Source: Chitinophagales bacterium (lineage in GTDB: Bacteria > Bacteroidota > Bacteroidia > Chitinophagales > Saprospiraceae). From it: a stretch of 64,000 bases of DNA. The notes below the pieces were generated by a model that was not told where the DNA came from, ran no database searches, and worked only from the letters and a program-made list of their open reading frames with translations. The position numbers and the translations under genes were made by a program. Positions 9,668 through 19,043 of this stretch are shown here, piece by piece. The DNA lies in NCBI GenBank assembly GCA_017303475.1, contig JAFLBO010000001.1, positions 558,001 to 622,000 on the forward strand. The letters are read 5' to 3'. Positions within the stretch are counted from its first letter, which is position 1, and each line of letters starts with the position of its first letter.

Positions 9668-11047
9668 ATGTCAAAATCAATTCTATTTATTTTCTTTTGT
9701 TTGTCATCCTGCACTGTTTCCTCCCAAAACTGGCAACAAATAGGGGATTTTAATGACACCCCGCGGGTTACATTTAATGATACCATTTCTGACCTACTCT
9801 ATCATTCCGGAAATTTCAGGTTTAATGGAATAGACACTGTTGATGGCTTTTGTGCCTACAATGGTTCAACCTTTACTTCCTTTGGGCGTAGGTTTGATTG
9901 TACAAGTTTTGGTTGTTCTCCAGCTTTTTTGATCGCCAGATACAAAGATCAAATTTATTTTAGTGGACCGGCATTAAGCATAATAGACGGAGTGTCTGAT
10001 ATCAATGGCATAGCAAAATGGGATGGTATGCAATGGTCTCCTGCCATGCCCGGTTTGGTTTATGAAGTAGGTGACAATCCTTATCTGGACAGTTATTACA
10101 TCCGGAATGACTTATTTTATGCTGTTGGTTTTTTTAGAACTGCAGATGGCGACACCTGTAATTCCGTGGCTTACTGGAATGGTCAGAAATGGACGGGGTT
10201 GAATTTTCCTCCCTGGTCAGATAACTCTTTGCCCAGGGTAACAAGCGTTATTTTTTATCAGGACCAATTGTACGTTGGCGGAAATTTCTCCTGGGCACAA
10301 AGTGGAGGGGCAGATATTGCCCGCCTGGACAGTACAGGCTGGCATATGGTTGGCGGTGGGCTGTATGGCGGTTTAGCCAATGTGAACGATATGGTGGTGT
10401 ATAAAAACGAGCTCTACATCTGTGGTTATTTCCGGGAACTGGATGGCAATATTGGCAACAAAATCATGCGCTGGGATGGTGTCCAGTGGAAAAAAGTAGG
10501 TGAAGGATTTTGTGCGCCCAATGTCATTCCAGCCAAAATGATGGTTCACGAGGACAAATTATACGTGGTAGGTATTTTTTACTGTGTTGAGAACGATTTG
10601 CCGGTTCACAATATCGCAACCTGGGACGGAGAACGTTGGTGTACCTTTGGGAACAGTGTATTCAACAACAAAATCAATTATATCAGCGCATACAAAGGCG
10701 ATATTTACATCTCTGGCGGTTTCACCGAAGTAGACGGCCAGCCCTGCAAATACTTCGCCAAGTGGATCGGCGATCACTCCACCGATATCTGCTCCGAGCC
10801 GGTATCCTCAGCCCAGGAACCCTCGCAGCAAGCCTTTAACATCTGGCCCAATCCAGCCACATCAATCTTGCAGATTCAGGCTCCGGCGCCTCTGGAGTTT
10901 GTGCAGGTGTACGATGCAATGGGGCGGGTGGTGCTGCAATCCACAGTGGGTAACGAGGTCTCTGTGGCGCATTTACCCGCAGGTTTGTATTTCGTTTCCG
11001 CAAGGGCCCGAGGAACGGTATGGGGAGCGCGGTTTGTGAAGGAGTGA
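9668..11047 (+). CDS. Secreted beta-propeller protein with T9SS sorting domain, paralog B
   Basis: 459 residues. The signal peptide (MSKSILFIFFCLSSCTVSSQ) is almost the same at DNA level as that of paralog C at 15913. The middle carries GG-F/W-DG-W propeller repeats that diverge from A and C. The C-terminal sorting domain matches A and nearly matches C. The 21-base spacer separating it from A recurs before C. It was probably co-transcribed with A. It ends at GCGGTTTGTGAAGGAGTGA, a string that also survives as a scar at 15873-15891. Role: surface or extracellular, substrate unknown. Confidence 0.88.
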   Translation: MSKSILFIFFCLSSCTVSSQNWQQIGDFNDTPRVTFNDTISDLLYHSGNFRFNGIDTVDGFCAYNGSTFTSFGRRFDCTSFGCSPAFLIARYKDQIYFSGPALSIIDGVSDINGIAKWDGMQWSPAMPGLVYEVGDNPYLDSYYIRNDLFYAVGFFRTADGDTCNSVAYWNGQKWTGLNFPPWSDNSLPRVTSVIFYQDQLYVGGNFSWAQSGGADIARLDSTGWHMVGGGLYGGLANVNDMVVYKNELYICGYFRELDGNIGNKIMRWDGVQWKKVGEGFCAPNVIPAKMMVHEDKLYVVGIFYCVENDLPVHNIATWDGERWCTFGNSVFNNKINYISAYKGDIYISGGFTEVDGQPCKYFAKWIGDHSTDICSEPVSSAQEPSQQAFNIWPNPATSILQIQAPAPLEFVQVYDAMGRVVLQSTVGNEVSVAHLPAGLYFVSARARGTVWGARFVKE

Positions 11048-11064
11048 GTGCGATGAATTTTTAG

Positions 11065-11146
11065 CCACTGAGGCACGGAGGGCACTAAAGGGCGTTACTT
11101 GGAGATTATTTCGCAACGCTCCTTAGTGCTCTCCGTGCCTTAGTGG
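11065..11146. repeat. Dispersed inverted repeat (CCACTGAGGC family)
   Basis: Arms of 24 bp (11065-11088 and 11123-11146), CCACTGAGGCACGGAG...CTCCGTGCCTTAGTGG, imperfectly complementary, with a 34-base loop. It lies between convergent genes (paralog B and gcvP), followed at once by the gcvP terminator. Confidence 0.7.
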
Positions 11147-11147
11147 T

Positions 11148-11181
11148 AAAAAAAAGAGCCAACCCCAATCAGGGCTGGCTC
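11148..11181 (-). terminator. gcvP terminator
   Basis: Read on the minus strand: GAGCCAGCCCTGATTGGGG, TTGGCTC, then eight T residues (A tract at 11148-11155 on the plus strand). This is a strong hairpin plus U tract, 27 bases after the gcvP stop. Confidence 0.8.
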
Positions 11182-11207
11182 ATATGCTTATTCAAAGCTT
11201 TTGCTTA

Positions 11208-14057
11208 TTATGCGTACTCCTCAATTGGCGGACAAATGCAAACCAGGTTGCGGTCGCCATACGCCTGATCGATCCTGCCCACTGTTGGCCAGAATTTAAA
11301 GCCCTGGCGCAGGTATGGCAGCGGGAAAGAAGCCTTCTCGCGGGAATATTTGTGGTTCCAGCTGTCGGCCGTCACTTCTTCGCAGGTGTGCGGCGCATTG
11401 TGCAGCGGGTTGTCTTCCGTGTTGTAATCGCCGCGTGCAATGGCGTCAATTTCCTCGCGGATGGCCAGCAGGGCATCACAGAAACGGTCCAGTTCTGCCT
11501 TGCTTTCGCTTTCCGTAGGCTCAATCATGATGGTGCCGGCAACCGGGAAGGACAAGGTTGGCGCGTGGAATCCGTAGTCCATCAAACGCTTGGCGATGTC
11601 TTCAGCGCCAACCAATGATTTGAACGGACGCATATCTACAATCATCTCGTGCGCGCAGCGACCATTTTCGCCGGAGTACAGAATATCGTAGGCGCCTTCC
11701 AGTCGTGCCTTGATGTAATTAGCGTTGAGGATGGCATATTTGGTTGCGTTGGTTACGCCTTCTGCACCCAACATACGAATGTACGCGTAGGAGATCAGCA
11801 AAATGCTTGCGCTTCCCCATGGCGCCGCTGAAACGGCTGTAGTGCCCTGTGCGCCGCCGGTTTCTGCAAAAACGTGTTTAGGCAGGTAAGGCGCCAGGCT
11901 GTCGTTGCAGCAGATTGGGCCCATACCAGGACCGCCGCCACCGTGTGGAATGGCGAATGTTTTGTGCAGGTTCAGGTGGCAAACATCGGCGCCAATGGCT
12001 GCCGGGCTGGTCAAGCCCACCTGAGCATTCATGTTGGCGCCATCCATGTACACTTTACCACCGTACTGGTGGATGATGTCGCAAACCTCCTTGATGCTGG
12101 TTTCAAACACGCCGTGGGTGGATGGGTAAGTGACCATCAGGCAAGACAAATTGGCCGAGTGCTGAGCTGCTTTGGCGCGCAGATCTGCCAGATCAATATT
12201 GCCGCGTTCGTCACAAGCCACTACCACAACCTGCATATCTGCCATCACAGCAGATGCAGGATTAGTGCCGTGCGCGGAAGAGGGAATCAGAGATACATTG
12301 CGGTGTGCGCCGCCATTGGCCAAATGGTAAGCCCGGATAGCCATCAAACCGGCATATTCCCCTTGAGCGCCACTGTTGGGCTGCAGAGAACAAGCGGAGA
12401 AACCAGTGATTTCGCACAGGTATTTTTGCAACTCACTGATCATATGCGCATAACCTTTGGTCTGATCAGCAGGCATGAAAGGGTGCATGTTAGACCAGTT
12501 TTCCCAGGAAACCGGAATCATTTCCGTGGCAGCATTCAGCTTCATGGTGCAGGAGCCCAGGGAAATCATGCTGTGTACCAGCGACAAGTCTTTGTTTTCC
12601 AGGCGCTTCAGGTAGCGCATCATGTCGCTCTCCGTATGATAGGAATTGAATACCGGGTGCGTCAGGTATGCCGATTCGCGTACGAGGCCAAGGTTGCTTG
12701 CTTTGCCTTTAGCCAACGAAGCATGAATCCCGAAAATATTCAGGATATCGTTCAAATCATTTTCCGTGGTGGTTTCATCCAGCGTGATTTGAATGGCATC
12801 CGCGGTGTAGAAGAAATTGATACCAGCAGCTTCTGCATTGGCCCGAATATCAGCCATTTGTTGTGCAGACACCTCTACACGCAGGGTATCAAAGAAGTGG
12901 GTATTGGTTTGTTTAAAACCGCCGCTTTGGAGCGCTGCTGCCAGCGAAACTGCCATATCGTGGATACGCTGTGCAATGCCACGAATGCCGGCAGGGCCAT
13001 GGTACACCGCGTACATGGCAGCCATATTGGCCAACAAGGCCTGGGCGGTACAGATATTGGAGGTGGCTTTTTCCCGGCGAATATGCTGCTCGCGGGTTTG
13101 GAGTGCCATGCGCAGGGCGCGGTTGCCGTGTTTGTCTACGGAAACGCCAATGATACGGCCTGGAATCTGACGTTTGAAGTCTTCCGTACAAGCAAAATAG
13201 GCAGCGTGCGGGCCGCCGTAACCCATAGGTACGCCCATGCGCTGGGTATTGCCAACGGCAGCATCTGCGCCCCATTCGCCTGGAGGCGTGAGCAATGCCA
13301 GAGAAAGGATATCGGCAGCAACACAAACGTAGTTGCCGTGTGCCTTGGCTTTTTCTACAAAGGCACGGTAATCATCAATATTACCCTGAGCATCAGGGTA
13401 TTGCAGCAATGCACCGAAGGTTTTGTCTGTAAATTCGAACGACTTATAGTCGCCGATTTTCAACACAATACCATGCGGGGCTGAACGGGTTCTCAGGATA
13501 TCAATGGTTTGAGGCAATACTTTATCAGACACAAAAAACTCATTGGCTTCCTGTCCTTCCTGGGCGCGCTTGTTTTTTTCGTTGTAAAACATATTCATGG
13601 CCTCGGCAGCAGCCGTGCCTTCATCCAGCAAGCTGGCGTTGGCAATAGGCAATCCCGTAAGATCACTCACCATGGTTTGGTAATTGAGCAGACTTTCCAG
13701 TCGGCCCTGAGCGATTTCGGCCTGGTAAGGGGTATATTGGGTATACCAGCCCGGATTGCTGAACAAATTGCGCAGGATAACAGAAGGCGTAATGGTGCCA
13801 TGATAGCCCATGCCGATATAATTCCGCATAACCCGGTTCTGCATGGCAACCTGCTTCAGTTCCTGCAGGTATTCAAATTCAGATTGTGCCGGAGGCAGGT
13901 TTAAGGACTTTTTCAGTCGAATGGAGGCTGGAACGGTTTGCTCAATCAGTTCGTCCAGAGAATTCACCTTCAGGACTTTGAGCATTTCTTTGGTTTCAGA
14001 TTCACTGGGGCCGATATGCCGACGCTCAAAGCGATCGGGATGTGGAAATAAACTCAT
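11208..14057 (-). CDS. gcvP: Glycine dehydrogenase (decarboxylating), glycine cleavage P protein
   Basis: 949 residues, the usual length for a single-chain P protein. It is the PLP enzyme that decarboxylates glycine and passes the aminomethyl group to the H-protein lipoyl arm. The N-terminus [19 protein letters not shown] fits the family; an in-frame extension to 14195 would only translate the CACTCATT repeats and is rejected. Seen motifs: [21 protein letters not shown] and YGGPHAAYF in the N half; [11 protein letters not shown] and [18 protein letters not shown] in the C half, the latter with the PLP lysine. It is alone here; no gcvT or gcvH nearby. A short-sequence repeat lies directly before the start codon. 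Confidence 0.97.
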   Translation of the reverse strand: MSLFPHPDRFERRHIGPSESETKEMLKVLKVNSLDELIEQTVPASIRLKKSLNLPPAQSEFEYLQELKQVAMQNRVMRNYIGMGYHGTITPSVILRNLFSNPGWYTQYTPYQAEIAQGRLESLLNYQTMVSDLTGLPIANASLLDEGTAAAEAMNMFYNEKNKRAQEGQEANEFFVSDKVLPQTIDILRTRSAPHGIVLKIGDYKSFEFTDKTFGALLQYPDAQGNIDDYRAFVEKAKAHGNYVCVAADILSLALLTPPGEWGADAAVGNTQRMGVPMGYGGPHAAYFACTEDFKRQIPGRIIGVSVDKHGNRALRMALQTREQHIRREKATSNICTAQALLANMAAMYAVYHGPAGIRGIAQRIHDMAVSLAAALQSGGFKQTNTHFFDTLRVEVSAQQMADIRANAEAAGINFFYTADAIQITLDETTTENDLNDILNIFGIHASLAKGKASNLGLVRESAYLTHPVFNSYHTESDMMRYLKRLENKDLSLVHSMISLGSCTMKLNAATEMIPVSWENWSNMHPFMPADQTKGYAHMISELQKYLCEITGFSACSLQPNSGAQGEYAGLMAIRAYHLANGGAHRNVSLIPSSAHGTNPASAVMADMQVVVVACDERGNIDLADLRAKAAQHSANLSCLMVTYPSTHGVFETSIKEVCDIIHQYGGKVYMDGANMNAQVGLTSPAAIGADVCHLNLHKTFAIPHGGGGPGMGPICCNDSLAPYLPKHVFAETGGAQGTTAVSAAPWGSASILLISYAYIRMLGAEGVTNATKYAILNANYIKARLEGAYDILYSGENGRCAHEMIVDMRPFKSLVGAEDIAKRLMDYGFHAPTLSFPVAGTIMIEPTESESKAELDRFCDALLAIREEIDAIARGDYNTEDNPLHNAPHTCEEVTADSWNHKYSREKASFPLPYLRQGFKFWPTVGRIDQAYGDRNLVCICPPIEEYA

Positions 14058-14126
14058 GAGATAATGAGTGAGTGTGTGAATGAGTGATTGGGTGAATGAG
14101 TGAATGAGTGAATGAGTGAGCAATAC
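14058..14126. repeat. Simple repeat, GAATGAGT units
   Basis: Imperfect tandem TGAG/TGAATGAG units fill the space between the glycosyltransferase stop and the gcvP start, directly against the gcvP initiation codon. A related CACTCACT run is at 32005-32044. Such a tract could slip in length and alter the gcvP leader. Confidence 0.7.
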
Positions 14127-14163
14127 TGTGGTGCACTCAAAAACGCGGCGAAGGTAGAAAGGT

Positions 14164-15510
14164 TCAAGGAGAATCAAAGCGGGTGCGCTTAACAAATATC
14201 CTTTTGAAATCCCAAAATAAAATGATTCCGAACAGTGTATATTCCAGTGTAATCAGCGGAAAATTTTCCTGATACGCATTGTGTTCGTAGTGACTGTACG
14301 ACAACATGATGCATGCCGACCAGGCCAGCACCGCACGCCAGTCGCCCAGCAGAGAAAAAACGAGTGGAACACCCAAATACCAGGGTTGCACCGTGGCGGC
14401 GCACAGTAAATACCCCAGGCCTCCGAGGGTAATGGCCTGGAAAAGTTGAGTCGTTTGCTGCGCCTGTTCAGCCCTTGACCGGATAATCCAGGCGCTTGCC
14501 CAGATGATCAGCACGCCCAGCAGGCCCAGCAAAGGGCCGGATTTATGGCCGATATCCCAACCAGTGGATTCGTAGCCCAAATACCTGATAACGTAATAGA
14601 TACTGGCGTTGAACTGAAACTTGCGGAAATACAGGTCTACACTGCGCAACATATTGGGCGCCATTACCAAAATGGGCAGGAATAGCGCCAGGGAAAAAAC
14701 ACCTACCCGCAGCATAAAATGCCAGCCTCTTTTGAGACCCAGCCAGCGCCACATGACGGGTAAAAACAAAGCAGGCGATAGTTTGGTGGCAATGGCCAGG
14801 GTCCAGAGCGCTGCGCCGCCAAGGTATTTTTGTTGCAACAGCAGCCAAATAGCCGCCAGCATAAAAAACACCATCATGCCTTCAAAGTGACAGTTGCCGG
14901 TAAATTCCAGGATAACCAAAGGATTCAGCGCATACCACAGGCCAGCGAAGGGTCGTCCAACCCTCCTGCCCAGTTTGTGCAGGAAATACAACACACCAAC
15001 TTCCGAGGCCAGGATGAAGATCTTTATAACGAATATGCCGCCCTGTTCCCAGGAAGGGAATAGAAAGGTAGCCAGCCAGAAAATGAACTGATTGACAGGC
15101 GGATAAATGGTGAAATACCGCTGGGAATTGAGCTTGGCGTACAATTCAGGACTTAATCCGGCTACCTGCCCGGGCTGAGACATCCAGTATTCCGGAGTTT
15201 GGGAAAACGGGTGAATACCGGCGTTTATCAGATGACCGTCCCATAAAAACCGGGCATAATCGTCGGAAAAATTGGGCACACTGAACAGCAAAACGAAACG
15301 CAGTAGCAAGCCCAGTCCAATAACGGCAGGAATTAAGTCTGAACGGTCTTTTTGCTCCAGATACAGCGCCATACCCAGATAAAGACTAAAATACAGCAGA
15401 TACACCAGGATAAAGGGCCAAAAATCAGTTCTATTCACCCCGTATCCGAGATACAGCGTAAAGCCCAGGGCAGCAGCGGAATAACCTATCAACAACCTGT
15501 TTGAGTGCAC
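14164..15510 (-). CDS. GT-C fold integral-membrane glycosyltransferase (mannosyltransferase-like)
   Basis: 448 residues with about ten to twelve hydrophobic helices. The first large loop carries [21 protein letters not shown], with the acidic pair and the xxWDGxxxxxGxxPF pattern of polyprenol-phosphate-sugar-dependent GT-C enzymes (GT87/PIG-M-like families). A conserved YPPVNQFIF follows. It would transfer a sugar from a lipid-linked donor on the outer face of the inner membrane. It ends 106 bases before gcvP on the same strand. The sugar and acceptor are unknown. Confidence 0.75.
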   Translation of the reverse strand: MHSNRLLIGYSAAALGFTLYLGYGVNRTDFWPFILVYLLYFSLYLGMALYLEQKDRSDLIPAVIGLGLLLRFVLLFSVPNFSDDYARFLWDGHLINAGIHPFSQTPEYWMSQPGQVAGLSPELYAKLNSQRYFTIYPPVNQFIFWLATFLFPSWEQGGIFVIKIFILASEVGVLYFLHKLGRRVGRPFAGLWYALNPLVILEFTGNCHFEGMMVFFMLAAIWLLLQQKYLGGAALWTLAIATKLSPALFLPVMWRWLGLKRGWHFMLRVGVFSLALFLPILVMAPNMLRSVDLYFRKFQFNASIYYVIRYLGYESTGWDIGHKSGPLLGLLGVLIIWASAWIIRSRAEQAQQTTQLFQAITLGGLGYLLCAATVQPWYLGVPLVFSLLGDWRAVLAWSACIMLSYSHYEHNAYQENFPLITLEYTLFGIILFWDFKRIFVKRTRFDSP

Positions 15511-15745
15511 GGTGGGTGTACAGATTAATTAAGCCGAAATGTAGGGTGAACTTTGAATTAGTTGGATTTTTTGGGAATGGATACACTTTTACCCTTTTGC
15601 CCAACGCCATTACTTTACCATTACGAGTTGAAAGCCCAGCGACGGCAATGAGGACCTCGCAAGAGATCTGACCTTTGTAGCAAAATCAAGGGCAACCCGT
15701 ATTGTGGACCTCACAAGAGGTCTGACATTGCGTATTCAGATTCGT
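15511..15745. other. Intergenic region with two direct 21-bp repeats
   Basis: No gene is seen. Two copies of a semi-palindromic unit (GGACCTC then CAAGAG then TCTGAC, differing at two bases) lie at 15652-15672 and 15706-15726, 54 bp apart. Each can form a small GACCTC/GAGGTC hairpin. The stretch ends where the duplicated promoter segment begins. Confidence 0.55.
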
Positions 15746-15832
15746 ATTTACATTGTTAAATTTCGTCGCCCTGCTTGGTTATTTAGATTTAGTTTAATAC
15801 CTTTAAGTGCAATTTTTTTTCTATCTATAAGT
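15746..15832 (+). promoter_or_regulatory. Duplicated promoter segment, copy 2
   Basis: Near-copy of 4309-4395. The TTG box is at 15775-15777, with a 20-base spacer and TACCTTTA at 15798-15805; the G of the consensus -7 box is changed to A. It precedes a broken paralog end and then paralog C, and may be that gene's promoter. Confidence 0.65.
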
Positions 15833-15838
15833 GTTTAA

Positions 15839-15891
15839 TTTCCGCAAGGGCCGGCGGAACGGTATGGGGAGCGCGGTTTGTGAAGGAGTGA
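15839..15891 (+). pseudogene. Remnant of a T9SS sorting-domain end from a deleted paralog
   Basis: These 53 bases encode the last 16 residues and stop of the sorting domain (SARAGGTVWGARFVKE). They match the 3' ends of paralogs A, B and C and are followed by the same 21-base spacer that separates A from B. No ORF leads into it: upstream sequence switches abruptly to the duplicated promoter segment. It is best read as the scar of a deletion that removed a propeller gene. Confidence 0.85.
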
Positions 15892-15912
15892 GGCAATAAC
15901 AACCAAAGCATT

Positions 15913-17289
15913 ATGTCAAAGTCAATTCTATTTATTTTCTTTTGTTTGTCATCCTGCACTGTTTCCGCCCAAAACTGGCAACAGGTTGGTGATATCAACT
16001 ATGATATTGAGCATCTTTTTGCAGACAGCGTTGATGGAAGTCTATACGTAGGAGGTTCATTTCGTTATTTCAATGGTGTTGAAACAAGAGGGATTTTTCA
16101 ATTAGACAGCGCCGGCAATATTCACCCGTTAGGCAATGCGCAAGATGGATGCGGCCCTTTTAATTGTTATCCTGTTAAGACCATCTCGAGGTACAAAAAT
16201 GAAATTTACATCGGCTGGACTCGTGAAACCATCAACGGGGGAACGGTTGTAAATGGCATTGCCCGTTGGGATGGCACTACCTGGATGCCGTTGGAAAACG
16301 GATTTGAGCAAGGATGTGCCAATGGCTTTACGGAGCATGACAGCATCCTTTATGTGGCTGGATTCTACAAGTTAATTGTTGGAAATGAATCAACATACGG
16401 AATAGCAAAATGGAATGGAAACAACTGGGAAAGCTTAGCTTTCCCAGTCTATCCTGACGATTTTCCATTGATTCAGGACGTCGTCTGGTATAAGGGGAAG
16501 CTTTATATTGGGGGCGGTTTTCAGTTTGCCGTTGGGGATGGATTTATTTTGGATATCGTGGATTATGACGGGCAAACATGGTCGGCTGTTGGCGAGGGAA
16601 TCAAAGGATTTGGCTGGCATGGTATTAAAGATATGATTGTGTACAAAGATGAACTATATGTATGTGGGTCTTTCCGTAAAATAGATGGCAATGTTGGCAA
16701 CAAGATTATGCGGTGGAATGGAGTTCAATGGAAAGAAGTAGGGGGTGGATTTTGCGAGCCCAACGCCGATGCAAACGACTTGCTCATTCACGACGGCAAA
16801 CTGTATGTGATTGGCATTTTTAATTGTGTTGGTGATGGGCTGCCGGTCAGCAACATCGCTACTTGGGATGGAGAACGTTGGTGTAGTGTGGGAAACAGTT
16901 ATTTCGACAACAAAATAACAGCGATAGCATTTTGGAAAGATGAACTTTATGTAGGCGGAGGGTTTAACCATATAGATGGAGAGGAGGTTTGGTGGTTCGC
17001 CAAATTCATCGGCGATCACTCCACCGATATCTGCTCCGAGCCGGTCTCCTCAGCCCAGGAACCCTCACAGCAAGCATTTGCCATCTGGCCCAATCCAGCC
17101 ACATCAACCTTGCAGATTCAGGCCCCGGCGCCTCTGGAGTTTGTGCAGGTGTACGATGCCATGGGGCGGGTAGTGATGCAAATCACAGTGGGTAATGAGG
17201 TCTCTGTGGCGCATTTACCCGAAGGTTTGTATTTCGTTTCCGCAAGGGCCGGAGGAACGGTATGGGGGGCGCGGTTTGTGAAGGAGTGA
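15913..17289 (+). CDS. Secreted beta-propeller protein with T9SS sorting domain, paralog C
   Basis: 458 residues. The signal peptide (MSKSILFIFFCLSSCTVSAQ) and leader match paralog B almost base for base. The middle has repeats such as LYVGGSFRYFNGVETRGI and IATWDGERW. The C-terminal 78 residues are the shared type A sorting domain with about ten base changes from A/B. Nucleotide identity is high at both ends and falls in the middle. It follows the pseudogene scar by 21 bases and is followed by a perfect 30-bp inverted repeat. Function beyond surface display or secretion is unknown. Confidence 0.88.
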   Translation: MSKSILFIFFCLSSCTVSAQNWQQVGDINYDIEHLFADSVDGSLYVGGSFRYFNGVETRGIFQLDSAGNIHPLGNAQDGCGPFNCYPVKTISRYKNEIYIGWTRETINGGTVVNGIARWDGTTWMPLENGFEQGCANGFTEHDSILYVAGFYKLIVGNESTYGIAKWNGNNWESLAFPVYPDDFPLIQDVVWYKGKLYIGGGFQFAVGDGFILDIVDYDGQTWSAVGEGIKGFGWHGIKDMIVYKDELYVCGSFRKIDGNVGNKIMRWNGVQWKEVGGGFCEPNADANDLLIHDGKLYVIGIFNCVGDGLPVSNIATWDGERWCSVGNSYFDNKITAIAFWKDELYVGGGFNHIDGEEVWWFAKFIGDHSTDICSEPVSSAQEPSQQAFAIWPNPATSTLQIQAPAPLEFVQVYDAMGRVVMQITVGNEVSVAHLPEGLYFVSARAGGTVWGARFVKE

Positions 17290-17290
17290 G

Positions 17291-17398
17291 GATTTACCGC
17301 TGAGGCGCGGAGTCGCAGAGTTGCGTGGCTCAGCGGTATGCCAATGGGGCATCTAAAAATTGAAACCCCTCTGCGACTCCGCGCCTCAGCGGTAAATC
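17291..17398. repeat. Dispersed inverted repeat, perfect 30-bp arms
   Basis: Arms 17291-17320 and 17369-17398 (GATTTACCGCTGAGGCGCGG and its complement) are fully complementary, with a 48-base interior. It begins 2 bases after the stop of paralog C and may act as its terminator, although it lacks a clear U tract. Confidence 0.8.
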
Positions 17399-17459
17399 CT
17401 CAACCCTCCTCAAACTTTCTCCCACCAACTTTCAAACATTTTTCATATTTGCGCAAACA

Positions 17460-18179
17460 ATGAAAAATGTCCGCGCCATCTTCAGGCTGGTGTATTTCGC
17501 CTTGTACACCAGTATCAAAATCAGCCAGATTGTTCTGGCCAGCCTGTTTGGCGGGGTGAATATGCGGCGTTCCATGCGTATTCGTCGCACCTGGGCCCGG
17601 CATTTATTGCCCGCCATCGGCGTTCGGATCAAAAGCAGCGGTACTCCTCCAGACTTCCCTTGTATCCTGATGTGCAATCACCGATCTTATCTGGACCCGG
17701 CCATCATCCTGCACGACACCTTTGCTTACCCGGTTTCCAAGGCAGAAGTGTCTGGCTGGCCTATTGTAGGCTATGGCGCCAAGGTATCGGGGGTGCTGTT
17801 TTTGCAACGGGAAAGTACTGCAAGCCGGAAGTTCACTTTGCAAGCCATTGCGCAAAAACTTAAAGAAAGCTTCCCGGTTATTTTATTCCCTGAAGGCACC
17901 ACACATGCAGAGGATCAAACCATTGCCTTCAAACCGGGAGGGTTTAAACTCGCTGCCACCAACCGTATACCCATTGTGCCTGTAGCCATTGATTATGCTG
18001 CTAAAGCTGATTACTGGATTGGCAACGATACCTTTTTGCCCCACTTCATCCGCAGATTTGGCGAGCGACACATGCATGTGCAGATTCATTACGGTGAAGC
18101 CATTTGGAGCGATGATCCGGAAGTGTTGCTGGAAGAGACCCAGGCCTGGATTAATGCAGAGCTTCGGGAGATGCGGTAG
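17460..18179 (+). CDS. plsC: 1-acyl-sn-glycerol-3-phosphate acyltransferase (PlsC-like)
   Basis: 239 residues, membrane-associated. It makes phosphatidic acid from lysophosphatidic acid. The acyltransferase motif I is NHRSYLD (H-x4-D), motif III is LFPEGTTHA, and a PIVPVAID segment forms motif IV. The N-terminal about 35 residues are amphipathic or hydrophobic. A TTTGCGC promoter-like string ends about 9 bases before the ATG. Related acyltransferases act on other lipids, so the exact acceptor is inferred. Confidence 0.85.
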   Translation: MKNVRAIFRLVYFALYTSIKISQIVLASLFGGVNMRRSMRIRRTWARHLLPAIGVRIKSSGTPPDFPCILMCNHRSYLDPAIILHDTFAYPVSKAEVSGWPIVGYGAKVSGVLFLQRESTASRKFTLQAIAQKLKESFPVILFPEGTTHAEDQTIAFKPGGFKLAATNRIPIVPVAIDYAAKADYWIGNDTFLPHFIRRFGERHMHVQIHYGEAIWSDDPEVLLEETQAWINAELREMR

Positions 18180-18213
18180 ACGGCCTACGGTAGACGGCCT
18201 ACGGTGGACGGTT
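18174..18213. repeat. Short tandem repeat CGGTAGACGGCCTA
   Basis: Two and a half copies of a 14-base unit overlap the plsC stop codon and run into the intergenic space. No other structure is seen between here and the tRNA promoter. Confidence 0.7.
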
Positions 18214-18274
18214 AAAAATCAATTATATGACAGAATACTTGTCTTAAGTATTTGAAATAAGGGTGGGATCCTCC

Positions 18275-18282
18275 TACCTTTG
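18275..18282 (+). promoter_or_regulatory. tRNA-Arg promoter -7 box
   Basis: TACCTTTG with TTTG at 18251-18254, 20-base spacer: the Bacteroidota primary sigma consensus. The tRNA begins 27 bases downstream. Confidence 0.75.
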
Positions 18283-18308
18283 CGTCCCATTTTTGATCTG
18301 CATGATCT

Positions 18309-18380
18309 GGCTCCATAGTTCAACGGATAGAATGGAAGTTTCCGGAACTTCAGATAGTGGTTCGATTCCACTTGGAGCTA
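18309..18380 (+). tRNA. tRNA-Arg (anticodon CCG)
   Basis: 72 nt cloverleaf: acceptor GGCTCCA pairing with TGGAGCT, D arm GTTC/GAAT, anticodon stem GAAGT/ACTTC around loop TTCCGGA (anticodon CCG), and T arm AGTGG/CCACT with loop TTCGATT. Discriminator A at 18380; CCA is not encoded. Confidence 0.93.
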
Positions 18381-18391
18381 CCTGCTTAATT

Positions 18392-18425
18392 GCCCTCTTC
18401 AGTAAGTGCTGATGAGGGCTTTTTT
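18392..18425 (+). terminator. Terminator of the tRNA-Arg transcript
   Basis: GCCCTC...GAGGGC stem extended by TCAG/CTGA across one mismatch, followed by six T residues; 11 bases after the tRNA. Confidence 0.85.
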
Positions 18426-18436
18426 ACTACAAGGTT

Positions 18437-19030
18437 ATGAAAACCAATATTATTCTCGGCATTATCGTCATCGCAGTGGGCATTCTCACCTGCAAAAACC
18501 TGCAAAAATCCAAAGACAGCACCACAGCTACTCCTGAAGCGACTCAATCCACGTCGCAAGGAGAATATAATTTCAAGGCCTCCCATGTCATTGAAGGCGA
18601 ACGTTCTGATACCGTTCAGGGCACCTATCAGGTAAAACAAGCGCCTAAAATGGTGCAAGTACCCGTAGATGTACTCCCGGCGCCTACGGCCAGCAAAAAA
18701 GCGTACCTCAGCACCGGCTGGTGGCACCTGAATATGGCTTATCAGCCCAGCGACACCACCATTCACCACAACTACCAGTCTAAATGGCTGCGTTTCCGGG
18801 AAGACCAAACCTTCGATATCCTGCAAAAAGGTAAGGTGGTAGATACGGGTCGCTGGAATTTTGATTCCGACCACAACGAAATCCTGCTTTCCTGCAAAGA
18901 TCCCTACATCAACAACTCATGGGCTGTGCAGGAAAAAGGGTTTGTAATGATCTGGAAAGGAAATACTTCCATTAATGTTACCGGGATTCAGGTAAGGGTG
19001 GTAGGTTCGCGGACGGAACCCAAATGGTAA
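18437..19030 (+). CDS. Small membrane-anchored or lipocalin-like hypothetical protein
   Basis: 197 residues. The N-terminal hydrophobic segment (residues 4-18) is followed by Cys19 in a weak lipobox context (ILTC), so either a lipoprotein or an anchored protein. A Ser/Thr-rich linker (about 25-45) leads to a C-terminal domain (about 95-190) with GWWHLNMAYQ, KWLRFREDQTFDILQKG and GRWNFD. This looks like a lipocalin-type domain (W-x-beta-x-GxW pattern). It lies directly after the tRNA terminator and 13 bases before the next gene, so likely co-transcribed. No function recognised. Confidence 0.6.
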   Translation: MKTNIILGIIVIAVGILTCKNLQKSKDSTTATPEATQSTSQGEYNFKASHVIEGERSDTVQGTYQVKQAPKMVQVPVDVLPAPTASKKAYLSTGWWHLNMAYQPSDTTIHHNYQSKWLRFREDQTFDILQKGKVVDTGRWNFDSDHNEILLSCKDPYINNSWAVQEKGFVMIWKGNTSINVTGIQVRVVGSRTEPKW

Positions 19031-19043
19031 TCCAAACGCATCC

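Noticed and set aside
11874..13484. 536-residue plus-strand ORF inside gcvP
   Set aside because: It is an antisense shadow of gcvP codon bias; no start context, domains or promoter; gcvP itself is certain.
14058..14195. Longer gcvP start at 14195
   Set aside because: Would add a 46-residue tail translated from simple repeats; the family start [13 protein letters not shown] is at 14057.
4309..17398. Insertion sequence or phage driving the paralog array
   Set aside because: No transposase, integrase, terminal repeats with target-site duplications, or phage genes; homologous recombination between gene ends is enough.
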